Shown: piece by piece, positions 16,207-24,670 of the stretch
Layout of the letters: the number at the start of each line of letters is the position of its first letter
Position numbering within the stretch: position 1 is the first letter of the stretch
DNA from: JAHECQ01 sp963775125
Lineage (GTDB): Bacteria; Actinomycetota; Acidimicrobiia; Acidimicrobiales; SZUA-35
Direction: 5' to 3'
DNA length: 64,000 nt
Assembly: GCA_963775125.1 (NCBI GenBank)
Contig: CAVZHQ010000001.1
Span: 248,001-312,000 of the forward strand
Program-made: the position numbers and the translations under genes
The notes under the pieces: generated by a model
Database searches by the model: none
What the model saw: the letters and a program-made list of their open reading frames with translations, nothing else
What the model was told of the DNA's origin: nothing

Positions 16207-17097
16207 TCATCTTCCGTTCTGGGAGAAGTGTTGCCAGTCCTTCAGCGTCGTCCAATGTCCGCCCCACTGCCAACCGATGTCGGCGAAGGCCTCGACCACC
16301 ACGTCGCCGTCGGCGAGCATGCCCGGGCGGTGGACCGACCGATCGACGTACGCGCCGGCCAGTTCCGGCAGTACCAGCGATCCCTTGACGTAGGGATTGT
16401 GGAACGAGTTGACGTCGATGGCCAACCCGTACGCGTGCTGCGAGAACGACGATCCGCCCGTCACGGGACGGCACACGAAGCTTCCGGTGTTGTTGCCGTC
16501 GCCGGTCGGCTCGGCCTCGAGATCGGCCATCGTGACGATGCGCATCTCCTCGAGGGGGAAGTCGGCTTCCCACAGTCGCTCGAAAACGCTCACGATGTCG
16601 TCGGCGACGGTCGCAGCGACGATGAGTTCTCCCGTGTGGGCCAATCCATCGAATCCGCGAAACGAAACCTGCAGGTACCGAAGGTCGGCCGGGGCGACCG
16701 GACACCCCTCACGCCAGGTCGAGCGGGCCAGCGCGTCGCCCGACAGCGGCTCGATGCTCGACGCGAAGTGGCTCGACGCGAATTGCCCCTTCGACGGCGG
16801 TGGCAGGCTGTCGATCGTCGGGAGCTGTCGGTCGACCAGTTCGGGCGGAGTCGGTCCAGCGATCCCGAACCCCGAGCCGTCCGTCGGCAGAGGACGTTGC
16901 CCGAGCCAGTCCGGCCGCGTGGGCAGTGGCGTCAGGTGGTGTGGTGGGAGGTGGTGGTGGTGTCTTGGGAGGTGGTGTCGTCGGCGGTGGCGGTCGTCAG
17001 TCGAATGCTCGACAGAGGTGGAGCTCGAGGCGACAAGGGTCTCGGTGGGGGAGCACGCACCGGTCAAGACGAGCACGCTGATGAACGTCGTGCGCAA
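16207..17097 (-). CDS. M15-type D-Ala-D-Ala carboxypeptidase-like lipoprotein
   Basis: The C-terminal ~120 residues match the peptidase M15 fold: SFSQHAYGLAIDVNSFHNPYV (zinc-binding H and D) and DIGWQWGGHWTTLKDWQHFS (final His of the site). The N-terminus VLVLTGACSPTE is a lipobox, so the enzyme should sit on the cell surface and trim peptidoglycan. TTG at 17097 places the lipobox correctly; the frame is open to GTG 17187. Residues ~35-60 are a strange Arg/His/Pro-rich stretch. Read one base over, the same DNA gives a Thr/Asp-rich linker, which suggests two compensating indels. Confidence 0.7.
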   Translation of the reverse strand: MRTTFISVLVLTGACSPTETLVASSSTSVEHSTDDRHRRRHHLPRHHHHLPPHHLTPLPTRPDWLGQRPLPTDGSGFGIAGPTPPELVDRQLPTIDSLPPPSKGQFASSHFASSIEPLSGDALARSTWREGCPVAPADLRYLQVSFRGFDGLAHTGELIVAATVADDIVSVFERLWEADFPLEEMRIVTMADLEAEPTGDGNNTGSFVCRPVTGGSSFSQHAYGLAIDVNSFHNPYVKGSLVLPELAGAYVDRSVHRPGMLADGDVVVEAFADIGWQWGGHWTTLKDWQHFSQNGR

Positions 17098-17195
17098 CCG
17101 GTTCGGGGGGACCACCGCGGAAACGGTACCGCTCAACTCCGGCGCGACCCTGCCGACGAAAGACGGGAGCCCCTTCTTGGGTGCCACCTACTCTT

Positions 17196-18758
17196 ATGGC
17201 CTTTCGTAGAAGCAACGAACCAACACATCCGGCGCAACCGCCGGTAGAGGACACCCACGTCGATGGGCTCACCGGTCTCCCCGACCGGTGGCAGGTCGAG
17301 AGCTGGGTGTCGCATCACCTGTCGCGTAATCGTCGCACGGGTGACCGCTTCGGCTTCTTTCTGATCTCTGTTGCCAATCTGGCCGAGATCAACGGAGGCT
17401 ACGGCAGTGCGGTCGGCGACGAAGTCCTTCAAGCAGTCGCCGAGTCCCTGGCCGCTGCGGTTGGAAGCCGGGGGAGCCTCGCTCGCTACCTGGGTTCAGA
17501 GTTCGCCGTCCTGTGGCCCGGATTGTTCGGCGTCGAGGAGGCGAACCGCGTCGCCGTCGACCTGATTTCGTCACTCCCCCAACAAGTGACCTTCGAACGG
17601 TTCGTCGTCCCGGTCGAGGTGGCCGTCGCCGGGGTCATGAGCGACCCCGACCTGAACGAGCGCCTCTTGCTGGTCGAAGTCGAGTCGGCACTGGCAGAGG
17701 CTCGCATCCAGGGGCACGATCGCCTGATCATCCGCGACGAGGCCTACGGCATGCGGCGCAAGCCCGAAGTGCTCTCGGTCCGCCTTCAACGCGCGTTCGA
17801 CAACGAAGAGTTCCAGCTCTACTACCAGCCGATCGTCTCGCTCAACACCGGCACCCTGGTCGGCTTCGAGGCCGTGTTGCGCTGGCTCTCGCCCGATGCC
17901 GGTCCCACGGGTGCCGAGCTCATCGCGCCCGGAGCCTTTCTGGATGCGTTGCGAGCGTCGCCGATCGTCGTGCCGCTGCACGCCTGGGTTCTCCGTGAAT
18001 GCACCCGGCAGGTCAGCACCTGGAGTCGGCGACTCAACATCCCCAATCTCTTCGGTGCGACCAACCTCGATCCGAGCTTCGTGCGTGACGAGCGCTTCTT
18101 TCCTGTCGTCATGAACGCCATCCGCGAGATGAACGTGCGTCCCACTCAGGTGCTCCTCGACCTGAACGGGACGACGGCTGGCCCACAGATCAATCTGCTC
18201 TGGCCACAGCTCGCTCAGCTCAAGGCCGAAGGTGTCGGCATCGCGCTCGAGGACTTCGGTGTCGGCTTCGGCTCGCCCGATCTCCTGCGCCGGTGCCGCT
18301 TCGACGTCATCCGCCTGCCGAGGGTGCTCGTCGGTGGCCTCGGACTGGCCGAAGAGGACCGCATCATCGTCGGTGGCCTCATTCGGTTGGCGCACGACCT
18401 CGGTTGTTACGTGATCGCCGAGGGCGTCGAGAACGAGAACGCCGCCCGCATTCTCCGGGAGCTCGGCTGCGATCTGGCCCAGGGCTTCCTGTTCGGCAAG
18501 CCGGCATCGGATTCCGAGATCAGCCGAGACCTCGACGAGTACGTTGCGTTGGCCCGACGTGCCAAGGATGGCGGGGACAAAACCATTGACGCCGTGCTGG
18601 CTCGGAAGCGAGCCGAGGCCAAGGCCCAGCCCATCGCGAATCCGGACCTCTTCCCCGATCTGCTGCCCGCCTACGGGAACGCCGCTGCAGAGACGGGCAT
18701 TTCGGCCGATGAGTTCATGAACTTCAACTGGACGGGAGAGCCGGACTCGGCCCTCTGA
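17196..18758 (+). CDS. Degenerate GGDEF-EAL protein (probably catalytically inactive)
   Basis: 520 residues. Residues ~24-175 form a GGDEF-like domain whose signature is reduced to YLGSEFAVL (near 98). Residues ~187-440 form an EAL domain with multiple losses: GFEAVLRW instead of EAL, LLDLNGTTAG where an ExTE is expected, LEDFGVGFG instead of DDFGTG, and IRLPRVLV without the catalytic Lys of KID. AEGVEN and QGFLFGKP remain. It more likely senses or binds cyclic-di-GMP, or acts through protein contacts, than makes or degrades it. ATG 17196 is used; GTG 17181 is an alternative. It could connect to the polysaccharide synthase operon at 24.7-29.1 kb (inference). Confidence 0.8.
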   Translation: MAFRRSNEPTHPAQPPVEDTHVDGLTGLPDRWQVESWVSHHLSRNRRTGDRFGFFLISVANLAEINGGYGSAVGDEVLQAVAESLAAAVGSRGSLARYLGSEFAVLWPGLFGVEEANRVAVDLISSLPQQVTFERFVVPVEVAVAGVMSDPDLNERLLLVEVESALAEARIQGHDRLIIRDEAYGMRRKPEVLSVRLQRAFDNEEFQLYYQPIVSLNTGTLVGFEAVLRWLSPDAGPTGAELIAPGAFLDALRASPIVVPLHAWVLRECTRQVSTWSRRLNIPNLFGATNLDPSFVRDERFFPVVMNAIREMNVRPTQVLLDLNGTTAGPQINLLWPQLAQLKAEGVGIALEDFGVGFGSPDLLRRCRFDVIRLPRVLVGGLGLAEEDRIIVGGLIRLAHDLGCYVIAEGVENENAARILRELGCDLAQGFLFGKPASDSEISRDLDEYVALARRAKDGGDKTIDAVLARKRAEAKAQPIANPDLFPDLLPAYGNAAAETGISADEFMNFNWTGEPDSAL

Positions 18759-18782
18759 GTCTTCAGGCTATTCGGCGCCGGG

Positions 18783-20621
18783 CTATTCGGCCAGCGCGGC
18801 GCGGACGCTGGCCGCCACACCGGGTCCGTCGAGACCGAGTGTGGCGAGAATGTCGTCGGCTTTGCCCTGCGGCAAGTAGGCGGTCGGTACGCCCAACACC
18901 CGCACCTCGGTGGTTTCGAGGGTCGTGGCGATGCTGGATCCGATGCCGCCATCTCGAAGCCCGTCCTCGATGCTGACGACGAGCTTGTGTCGAGCAGCGT
19001 CGGCGAGCATCTCGGGATCGAGCGGCTTCACCACGCGTGGGTCCCAAACCGTCACCGACAACCCGTCAGCGGCCAGGAGATCAGCGGCTTGTTGCGCCGC
19101 AGCGAGCATCTTGCCGACACCGATGAGACAGACATCGGTACCCCGACGCTCGAGCCGGGCGCCGAGCCCGTGACCTACTTGGTCGTCGGACACCGAAGGC
19201 GCCGCCGTTTTCGGCCAGCGGATGCACACGGGGCCGTCGGTGATGGTGTAGGCGTCGAGCATCATCTGCTGGAGCTCTTGGTAGGACGATGGGCAGAAGA
19301 TGGTCATGCCCGGAACCTTCGACATGAGGACCAGGTCGAGGATGCCATTGTGGGAGGGTCCGTCGTTCCCGGTGACACCGGCTCGGTCGAGGCAGAAGAT
19401 CACCGGTAACCCGTGGAGCCCGACGTCGAGGTTGGTCTGGTCGAAGGCGCGAGTGAGGAAGGTCGAGTACAGGGCGACGACTGGGCGAAGCCCGCCCATC
19501 GCCATACCGGCCGCGCACGTGACCGCGTGCTGCTCGGCGATGCCGACATCGAACGTGCGATCGGCGAACCGTTCCATGAAGGGCAGCAAGCCGGTCGAAT
19601 CGGGCATCGCGGCGGTGATGGCGACGACCTCGTCGTGTTGGTCGGCCAGTTTGGTGAGCGTTTCGGTGAAGGCGGCGGTGTAGCTCTCGGGCTTGAGGCC
19701 ACCCATGTCGTGCATGTTCTTGATCGGGTCGTTCTCCGCTGGGGCGTAGCCGCGGCCCTTCTGGGTGAACACGTGGAGCACCACCGGTCCTTCGAAATGA
19801 GCTGCGTTACGCAACGCCGTTTCGAGTTCGGCGATGTTGTGCCCATCGAAGGGGCCCATGTACCGGACACCCAACGGTTCGAAGAACGACCTCGGTTCGA
19901 GCGCCTCGCGGATGGCGGCCTTGGAGGCGTTGATGCCGAGATTCGAGTACTTGCCGACCAAAGGAAGCTTCGAGGTCCAGCGCTCGAAGCGATGCTGGCG
20001 TTGCATGTAGACCGGGTTGGATCGGATCTTGACCAGGCTTTCGGAGAGCAGGGACACCGTCGGGGCGTAGCTGCGTCCGTTGTCGTTCAGGATGATCGTG
20101 ACGTTCTTCCCCGAGTGCCCGAGGTTGTTCAGTCCCTCGAACGCCATGCCGCCGGTCATCGATCCGTCGCCGAGCACTGCGACGACTCGACGATCGGAGA
20201 TGCCTTGGCGGTCGAATGCGGTGGCCAGTCCGTGGGCGTAACCCAGGACCGTCGAGGCGTGGCTGTTCTCGATCCAGTCGTGCGGGGACTCCTCCCGGCT
20301 GGGGTACCCGGAGAGCCCACCGGCCTGACGGAGGGTGGAGAACGCGCCGGTTCTGCCGGTGAGCATCTTGTGGGGGTAGGTCTGGTGGCCGGTGTCCCAG
20401 AGGATGATGTCCTTCGGCGATTCGAGGACACGGTGCAGAGCGACCGTGAGTTCGACCGCGCCGAGGTTGGAGCCGAGGTGCCCGTCGCTGAGATGGTTGA
20501 CCGTGTCGACGATGAACTGACGGATCTCCTGGCAGAGACCGCTCAGCTGCTCGGCGCCAAGTCGGCGGAGCGCTTCAGGGGAGTCGATTTGGGCCAGGAG
20601 GGGTGACGGTACCGGAACCAT
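18783..20621 (-). CDS. dxs: 1-deoxy-D-xylulose-5-phosphate synthase
   Basis: 612 residues, full length. TPP-binding GDGSMTGGMAFEGLNN near residue 152, DTGHQTYPHKMLTGR early, and HVFTQKGRGYAPAENDP before the central domain. The transketolase-type pyrimidine domain (FDVGIAEQHAVTCAAGMAMGG) includes the catalytic Glu. First enzyme of the MEP isoprenoid pathway, condensing pyruvate and glyceraldehyde-3-phosphate. It lies 12 bp downstream of the thioesterase gene on the same strand. The polyprenyl carriers needed by the glycosyltransferases in this window come from this route. Confidence 0.96.
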   Translation of the reverse strand: MVPVPSPLLAQIDSPEALRRLGAEQLSGLCQEIRQFIVDTVNHLSDGHLGSNLGAVELTVALHRVLESPKDIILWDTGHQTYPHKMLTGRTGAFSTLRQAGGLSGYPSREESPHDWIENSHASTVLGYAHGLATAFDRQGISDRRVVAVLGDGSMTGGMAFEGLNNLGHSGKNVTIILNDNGRSYAPTVSLLSESLVKIRSNPVYMQRQHRFERWTSKLPLVGKYSNLGINASKAAIREALEPRSFFEPLGVRYMGPFDGHNIAELETALRNAAHFEGPVVLHVFTQKGRGYAPAENDPIKNMHDMGGLKPESYTAAFTETLTKLADQHDEVVAITAAMPDSTGLLPFMERFADRTFDVGIAEQHAVTCAAGMAMGGLRPVVALYSTFLTRAFDQTNLDVGLHGLPVIFCLDRAGVTGNDGPSHNGILDLVLMSKVPGMTIFCPSSYQELQQMMLDAYTITDGPVCIRWPKTAAPSVSDDQVGHGLGARLERRGTDVCLIGVGKMLAAAQQAADLLAADGLSVTVWDPRVVKPLDPEMLADAARHKLVVSIEDGLRDGGIGSSIATTLETTEVRVLGVPTAYLPQGKADDILATLGLDGPGVAASVRAALAE

Positions 20622-20633
20622 TGATCGAGAACG

Positions 20634-21005
20634 CTACTCGCACTTGGAGAGGAAGGCGGCCTCATCGACGACCACCCGGACCACTTTGCCTACGGCGATG
20701 AGCCCGCGATCGTCGTGCGCCGCGACGGTGAAATAGCAGCGTCGTCCCTTGATCTTCTCGACGGTTGCCTCGGCCCGGACGACACGGCCGATCGGGCTTG
20801 GCGCGACGTGGTCGAGACGTACTTCGACACCGACCGACGTCGTGCCAGGGTCGAGGGTGGGCTCGATGGCGAGCACCGCTGCCTCTTCGCACCAGGCCAG
20901 CAGGCGGGGGGTGGCGAGCACAGGAACCGAGCCGGATCCGAGGGCTGCTGCGGTATCGGCGTCGGAGACCTCGTGGCTCACTGTTGCCGTTGCGCCCGTA
21001 TTCAT
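20634..21005 (-). CDS. Hot-dog thioesterase family protein (FlK-like)
   Basis: 123 residues, a single hot-dog domain. The blocks SVPVLATPRLLAWCEEAA, GTTSVGVEVRLDHVAPSPIG and EKIKGRRCYFTVAAHDDRGLIAVGKVVRVVV match the fluoroacetyl-CoA-thioesterase-like family. The Glu and the T-S-V-G segment occupy the positions of the active-site residues in FlK. It should hydrolyse a short acyl-CoA, with unknown natural substrate. A paralogue of the same family lies at 47382-47741. It is probably transcribed with dxs. Confidence 0.8.
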   Translation of the reverse strand: MNTGATATVSHEVSDADTAAALGSGSVPVLATPRLLAWCEEAAVLAIEPTLDPGTTSVGVEVRLDHVAPSPIGRVVRAEATVEKIKGRRCYFTVAAHDDRGLIAVGKVVRVVVDEAAFLSKCE

Positions 21006-21096
21006 ATGCCCGTTCTGGTGTAGCCCGCGTTCATGTCGTACACGGTACGAGGGCGGCGCCGTGAATGCGCCAACCGGCCGGTGGGCCTGCGGCCGC

Positions 21097-21102
21097 TACT
21101 CT
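21097..21102 (+). promoter_or_regulatory. -10 hexamer TACTCT, leaderless promoter of tldD
   Basis: Seven nt before GTG 21110. Confidence 0.45.
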
Positions 21103-21109
21103 TTGGGGT

Positions 21110-22510
21110 GTGGACCTACGAGACGCGTTGGATGAAGCAACCCTCAACCGAGTGCTCGGAGCTGCGCTCGCAGCCGGCGCCGACTTCGCCGAGATTTTCG
21201 CCGAGGACGCCGAGCGAAGTTCGGTGCATTTCGATGATGGACGAATCGAGACGCTCGCTTCGTCCCGCGACGTGGGAGTGGGTATTCGCGTCATCACCGG
21301 GACCAGAACCGGGTTCGCGCACACCGCCGACCTGGGTATCGACAGTCTGCTCCGGGCGGCTCGGGCGGCGGCCGAGGCGGCACGGGGCAGCGGTCGGGTC
21401 CGCACGGTCGAGGTCTCATCGACCTCGGTCACGCCGGCTCGCGTGGCCCTGGCTCCCGCCGACGTCGACAAGGCGACGAAGGTCGATCGGGTGCGGCGAG
21501 CAGACCGGGTGGCCCGGGCCCAGCACCAAGCCATCACCCAGGTCAGCGTCAACTACTCCGACAATCGTCGCCGGATCGTCGTTGCGAACTCCGAGGGCCT
21601 CCTCGTCAGCGACGACCAGACCCGCACCAACTTCTCGGTCAGCTGTGTCGCTTCCGGCGACGTCGGCCTCCAGACGGGCAATGAGTCGGTCGGACACACG
21701 ATCGGTTTCGAACTCTTCGACCGCTACTCGGTGGACGAACTGGCGGTGAGCGCCGCGGCGCGTGCGGTCACCAAGTTGTCGGCGCGACCTGCGCCGTCGG
21801 GTACCCATCGGGTCGTCATCGGCCCCGGTTCGGGCGGGGTGCTCTTCCACGAGGCTTGTGGCCACGGCCTCGAAGCGGACCTCGTTCGCAAGGGCGCCTC
21901 GGCCTTCGCCGGACGCATCGGCGAGCAGGTGGCGTCCGATCTGGTGACCCTGGTCGACGACGCGACGATGGTCGGGGAGTGGGGACAGTTCGCCATCGAC
22001 GACGAGGGTGCTCCCGCCCAACGCAACGTGCTCATCGAAGGCGGTGTGCTGGTCGACTACCTGTGGGACGGCAACCGGGCCCGGGACGCAGGGCGTGCCA
22101 GCTCCGGCAACGGTCGCCGCCAGAGTTACCGGAGTCTGCCGATGGTGCGCATGACCAATACCTACCTCGCCGGCGGCCAACAGGATCCAGCGGACATCAT
22201 CGGATCGGTCGACCAGGGCGTCTACGTCGCCCGTCTCGGCGGGGGTCAGGTCAACACCGCCTCCGGCGACTTCGTGTTCGGGATGACCGAGGCGTACCTG
22301 ATCGAAGATGGCCGGCTCACGTCGCCGCTTCGTGAGGGTCAGCTGATCGGCAACGGCCCGAAGGTGCTCCAGATGATCGACGCGGTCGGCAACGACTTCG
22401 AGATGGGGCCTCCGGGAACGTGCGGCAAGGACGGGCAGGGTGTCCCCGTTGGCGATGGTGTCCCGACGCTCAGGGTCACCGAGCTGACCATCGGAGGCAC
22501 CGCAGCATGA
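21110..22510 (+). CDS. tldD: TldD-like metalloprotease subunit
   Basis: 466 residues from GTG 21110. The TldD metal-binding HExxxH is present as HEACGHGLEAD near residue 246, with the downstream DGNRARDAGRASSGNGRRQSY substrate-binding loop and QGVYVARLGGGQVNTASGDFVFGMTEAYLIEDG. TldD and TldE form a heterodimeric protease that digests unfolded peptides, matures some RiPPs and removes antitoxins (known in E. coli). The stop overlaps the ATG of the partner gene (ATGA), so the two are coupled. Confidence 0.92.
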   Translation: MDLRDALDEATLNRVLGAALAAGADFAEIFAEDAERSSVHFDDGRIETLASSRDVGVGIRVITGTRTGFAHTADLGIDSLLRAARAAAEAARGSGRVRTVEVSSTSVTPARVALAPADVDKATKVDRVRRADRVARAQHQAITQVSVNYSDNRRRIVVANSEGLLVSDDQTRTNFSVSCVASGDVGLQTGNESVGHTIGFELFDRYSVDELAVSAAARAVTKLSARPAPSGTHRVVIGPGSGGVLFHEACGHGLEADLVRKGASAFAGRIGEQVASDLVTLVDDATMVGEWGQFAIDDEGAPAQRNVLIEGGVLVDYLWDGNRARDAGRASSGNGRRQSYRSLPMVRMTNTYLAGGQQDPADIIGSVDQGVYVARLGGGQVNTASGDFVFGMTEAYLIEDGRLTSPLREGQLIGNGPKVLQMIDAVGNDFEMGPPGTCGKDGQGVPVGDGVPTLRVTELTIGGTAA

Positions 22511-23874
22511 GTACCGCGTTGTCGCCGGATCGCTTGTTGGAGCTGGCCGCTGGTCTCGTCGAGCGGGCATTGCCCGGTGAAGAGCTCGAAGTCGTCTGTG
22601 CCAGCAGCGCCTCCACGAGTGTCCGGGTGTACGAAGGAGAGGTCGAGTCCCTCACTCAGGCCGAGTCGCACGGCATCGGTGTGCGGGTCATCGTCGATGG
22701 TCGTCAAGGTTTCGCCAGCGCGGGAACGCTCGATCCGATCGTCGTTGACCAAATGCTCGACGAGGCTCGTGACAACGCTCGGTTCGCCGAGTCGGATCCT
22801 GACGCCGGTGTCGCGCAACCCGATGGTGTTGTTGCGATCGAACTCGACCTCTGGCGAGATGAGCTCTTCTCTTGGACGCTCGAGCAGAAGATTGCCTTGG
22901 CTGCCGACGTCGAACGGCGGGTACGTTCGGCCGACATCCGGATCACCGGGGTCCGCACCTCCACGTACAGCGACAGTGCCAGCGTCAGCGCGCTGGCGAG
23001 CAGCTCGGGCATCCGAGCTTCGTCTCGAGGTACGTCGGCCGGCGTCGGCGTCCAGGCGCTCGCCGCGGATGGCGGGCAGATCCAGACCGGCTACGCGGGC
23101 GACGGTGCCCGCCACCCCGGATTGCTGGACCTCGACGGTGTCGTGCAGCGCGCCAGCAGCCAGGCGCTCGACCTCCTGGGCGCCACCCAACCCACGACTC
23201 GGCGCGTGAGCCTCATCCTCGATCAACGTCAATCGGCCACGCTGCTGTCGGTGATCGCGGGCACACTCAACGGCAGCCGAGTCATCAAGGGACGCACCCC
23301 GTTCGCTGACCGGGTCGCGGAGACCATCGCCACCCCGTTGCTCACGATGCTCGACGACCCCATCGATCCCGACTCCTTGGGCGCCGAGTCCCACGACGGC
23401 GAGGGACTCGCCACACGTCGAGTGCCACTCATTGCCGACGGGATACTTCAGGGGTTCGTGTGGGATTCCTACACCGGACGGCGCAACGGGACCGGGTCCA
23501 CCGGCTCGGCCCAGCGCGGCGCTCGAGGCCTGCCCTCGCCGGGCATCCACGCCTTGTCGGTTCACGCCGGTGCGGGCGGGACGTTGGAGCAACTCATTGC
23601 CGGTGTCGATGACGGCGTGTTGGTCTTCGGTTTCGCTGGTCTCCACTCGGGCGTCAATGCCGTTTCGGGCGATCTTTCGCTCGGCGTCGAAGGCCGAATG
23701 GTGCGAAACGGTCAGCTGGCCGAGCCGATCAACGAGGCGACGGTCGGCTCCACGCTGCAGCGTCTGCTCCTCGACATCGTCGCCGTCGGCAGCGATCGAA
23801 CGCATCTCCCCAGCGGTGTCAGCACTCCGAGCCTGGTCATCGGAGACGTGATGCTCTCGGGGATGTCCGCGTGA
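22507..23874 (+). CDS. pmbA: TldE/PmbA family protein, partner of TldD
   Basis: 455 residues; ATG 22507 overlaps the tldD stop. It shares the TldD fold (SSASTSVRVYEGEVESLTQAESHGIGVRVIVDGRQGFAS; GSTGSAQRGARGLPSPGIHALSVHAGAGG; DLSLGVEGRMVRNGQLAEPI) but has no HExxxH, as expected for the non-metal subunit. It ends with a GTGA overlap with the PHP gene. Confidence 0.9.
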   Translation: MSTALSPDRLLELAAGLVERALPGEELEVVCASSASTSVRVYEGEVESLTQAESHGIGVRVIVDGRQGFASAGTLDPIVVDQMLDEARDNARFAESDPDAGVAQPDGVVAIELDLWRDELFSWTLEQKIALAADVERRVRSADIRITGVRTSTYSDSASVSALASSSGIRASSRGTSAGVGVQALAADGGQIQTGYAGDGARHPGLLDLDGVVQRASSQALDLLGATQPTTRRVSLILDQRQSATLLSVIAGTLNGSRVIKGRTPFADRVAETIATPLLTMLDDPIDPDSLGAESHDGEGLATRRVPLIADGILQGFVWDSYTGRRNGTGSTGSAQRGARGLPSPGIHALSVHAGAGGTLEQLIAGVDDGVLVFGFAGLHSGVNAVSGDLSLGVEGRMVRNGQLAEPINEATVGSTLQRLLLDIVAVGSDRTHLPSGVSTPSLVIGDVMLSGMSA

Positions 23875-24596
23875 GACCAACGCCGTCAGCCGAAGCCATC
23901 GCGCGCCATCCCCACCTCGCCGATCCCATTCCCGAGGGCTGGGTCCGGGTCGATCTACACAGCCACACCATGTGGTCGGGCGACTGCACGACGACACCCG
24001 ATGAGTTGCGTGCAGCGGTCGAAGCGTCCGCCATCGACGTCCTGTGCATCACCGATCACAACGCCACCGCAGGAGCAGAGCGGCTGGCGGACGAGCTGTC
24101 GTGTCGAGTGATCATCGGCGAAGAATTGCGCGTCGGCCAGGGCGAGATCATCGGCCTGTTCCTCACCGAGCGGATCCCCGCAGGAACCGGCCTCCTCGAC
24201 GCAGCCCGAATGATCCGTGACCAGGGCGGGATCGTCTACATCCCACATCCCTTCGACCCGATGCGCAACTGCCTCGCCGCTCCTGCCATCGATGCGTTGA
24301 TCGAAGCCGGTCTCGTCGATGCCTTCGAGGTGCGCAACGCCAAGACCAGTCTGGAGAGCCTGAATCGACGGGCGGCCGAATACGCGGCGCAGCACGGGCT
24401 TGCGCCCGGGGCGGGGAGTGACGCCCATGTCCCCGATGCCTTCGGAGCGGCCTACATGGAGATGCCGGACTTCACCGACGCCGGTTCCTTCCTGGCGTCG
24501 TTGCGAGCCGGTCGGGTCGTCGGCCACCACTTCGACAAGGCGAGAGCCTGGAGCCCCCGCATCGTTCCCTCCGTGCCGGATCACGCATCCCCCTGA
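23871..24596 (+). CDS. PHP-domain metal-dependent phosphoesterase
   Basis: 241 residues. Metal ligands in order: DLHSHTMWSGDC (residues ~29-40), CITDHNATAG, the Glu of IGEELRVGQGEIIG, YIPHPFDPMRN and GAGSDAHVPDAFG, i.e. a complete PHP site. Related free-standing PHP proteins hydrolyse nucleoside or histidinol phosphates. GTG 23871 overlaps the pmbA stop, so it is the third gene of the tldD operon; no functional link is known. Confidence 0.85.
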   Translation: MRPTPSAEAIARHPHLADPIPEGWVRVDLHSHTMWSGDCTTTPDELRAAVEASAIDVLCITDHNATAGAERLADELSCRVIIGEELRVGQGEIIGLFLTERIPAGTGLLDAARMIRDQGGIVYIPHPFDPMRNCLAAPAIDALIEAGLVDAFEVRNAKTSLESLNRRAAEYAAQHGLAPGAGSDAHVPDAFGAAYMEMPDFTDAGSFLASLRAGRVVGHHFDKARAWSPRIVPSVPDHASP

Positions 24597-24601
24597 CCTC
24601 G

Positions 24602-24619
24602 GATCCCAGATCCTGGGTC
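24602..24619. terminator. Small hairpin after the PHP gene
   Basis: CCCAG/CTGGG stem with a 3-nt loop, extendable by two pairs, within 10 nt of the stop; weak, with no T-run. Confidence 0.3.
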
Positions 24620-24670
24620 GTTAGGTCGTAAGGCCCACACATTCGGGAGCCGATCGGCCGATGGTAAGGG

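Noticed and set aside
20631..20636. TAGCGT box before dxs as another leaderless promoter
   Set aside because: Spacing is 9 nt and the TAG is the stop codon of the upstream thioesterase, so the match may be chance.
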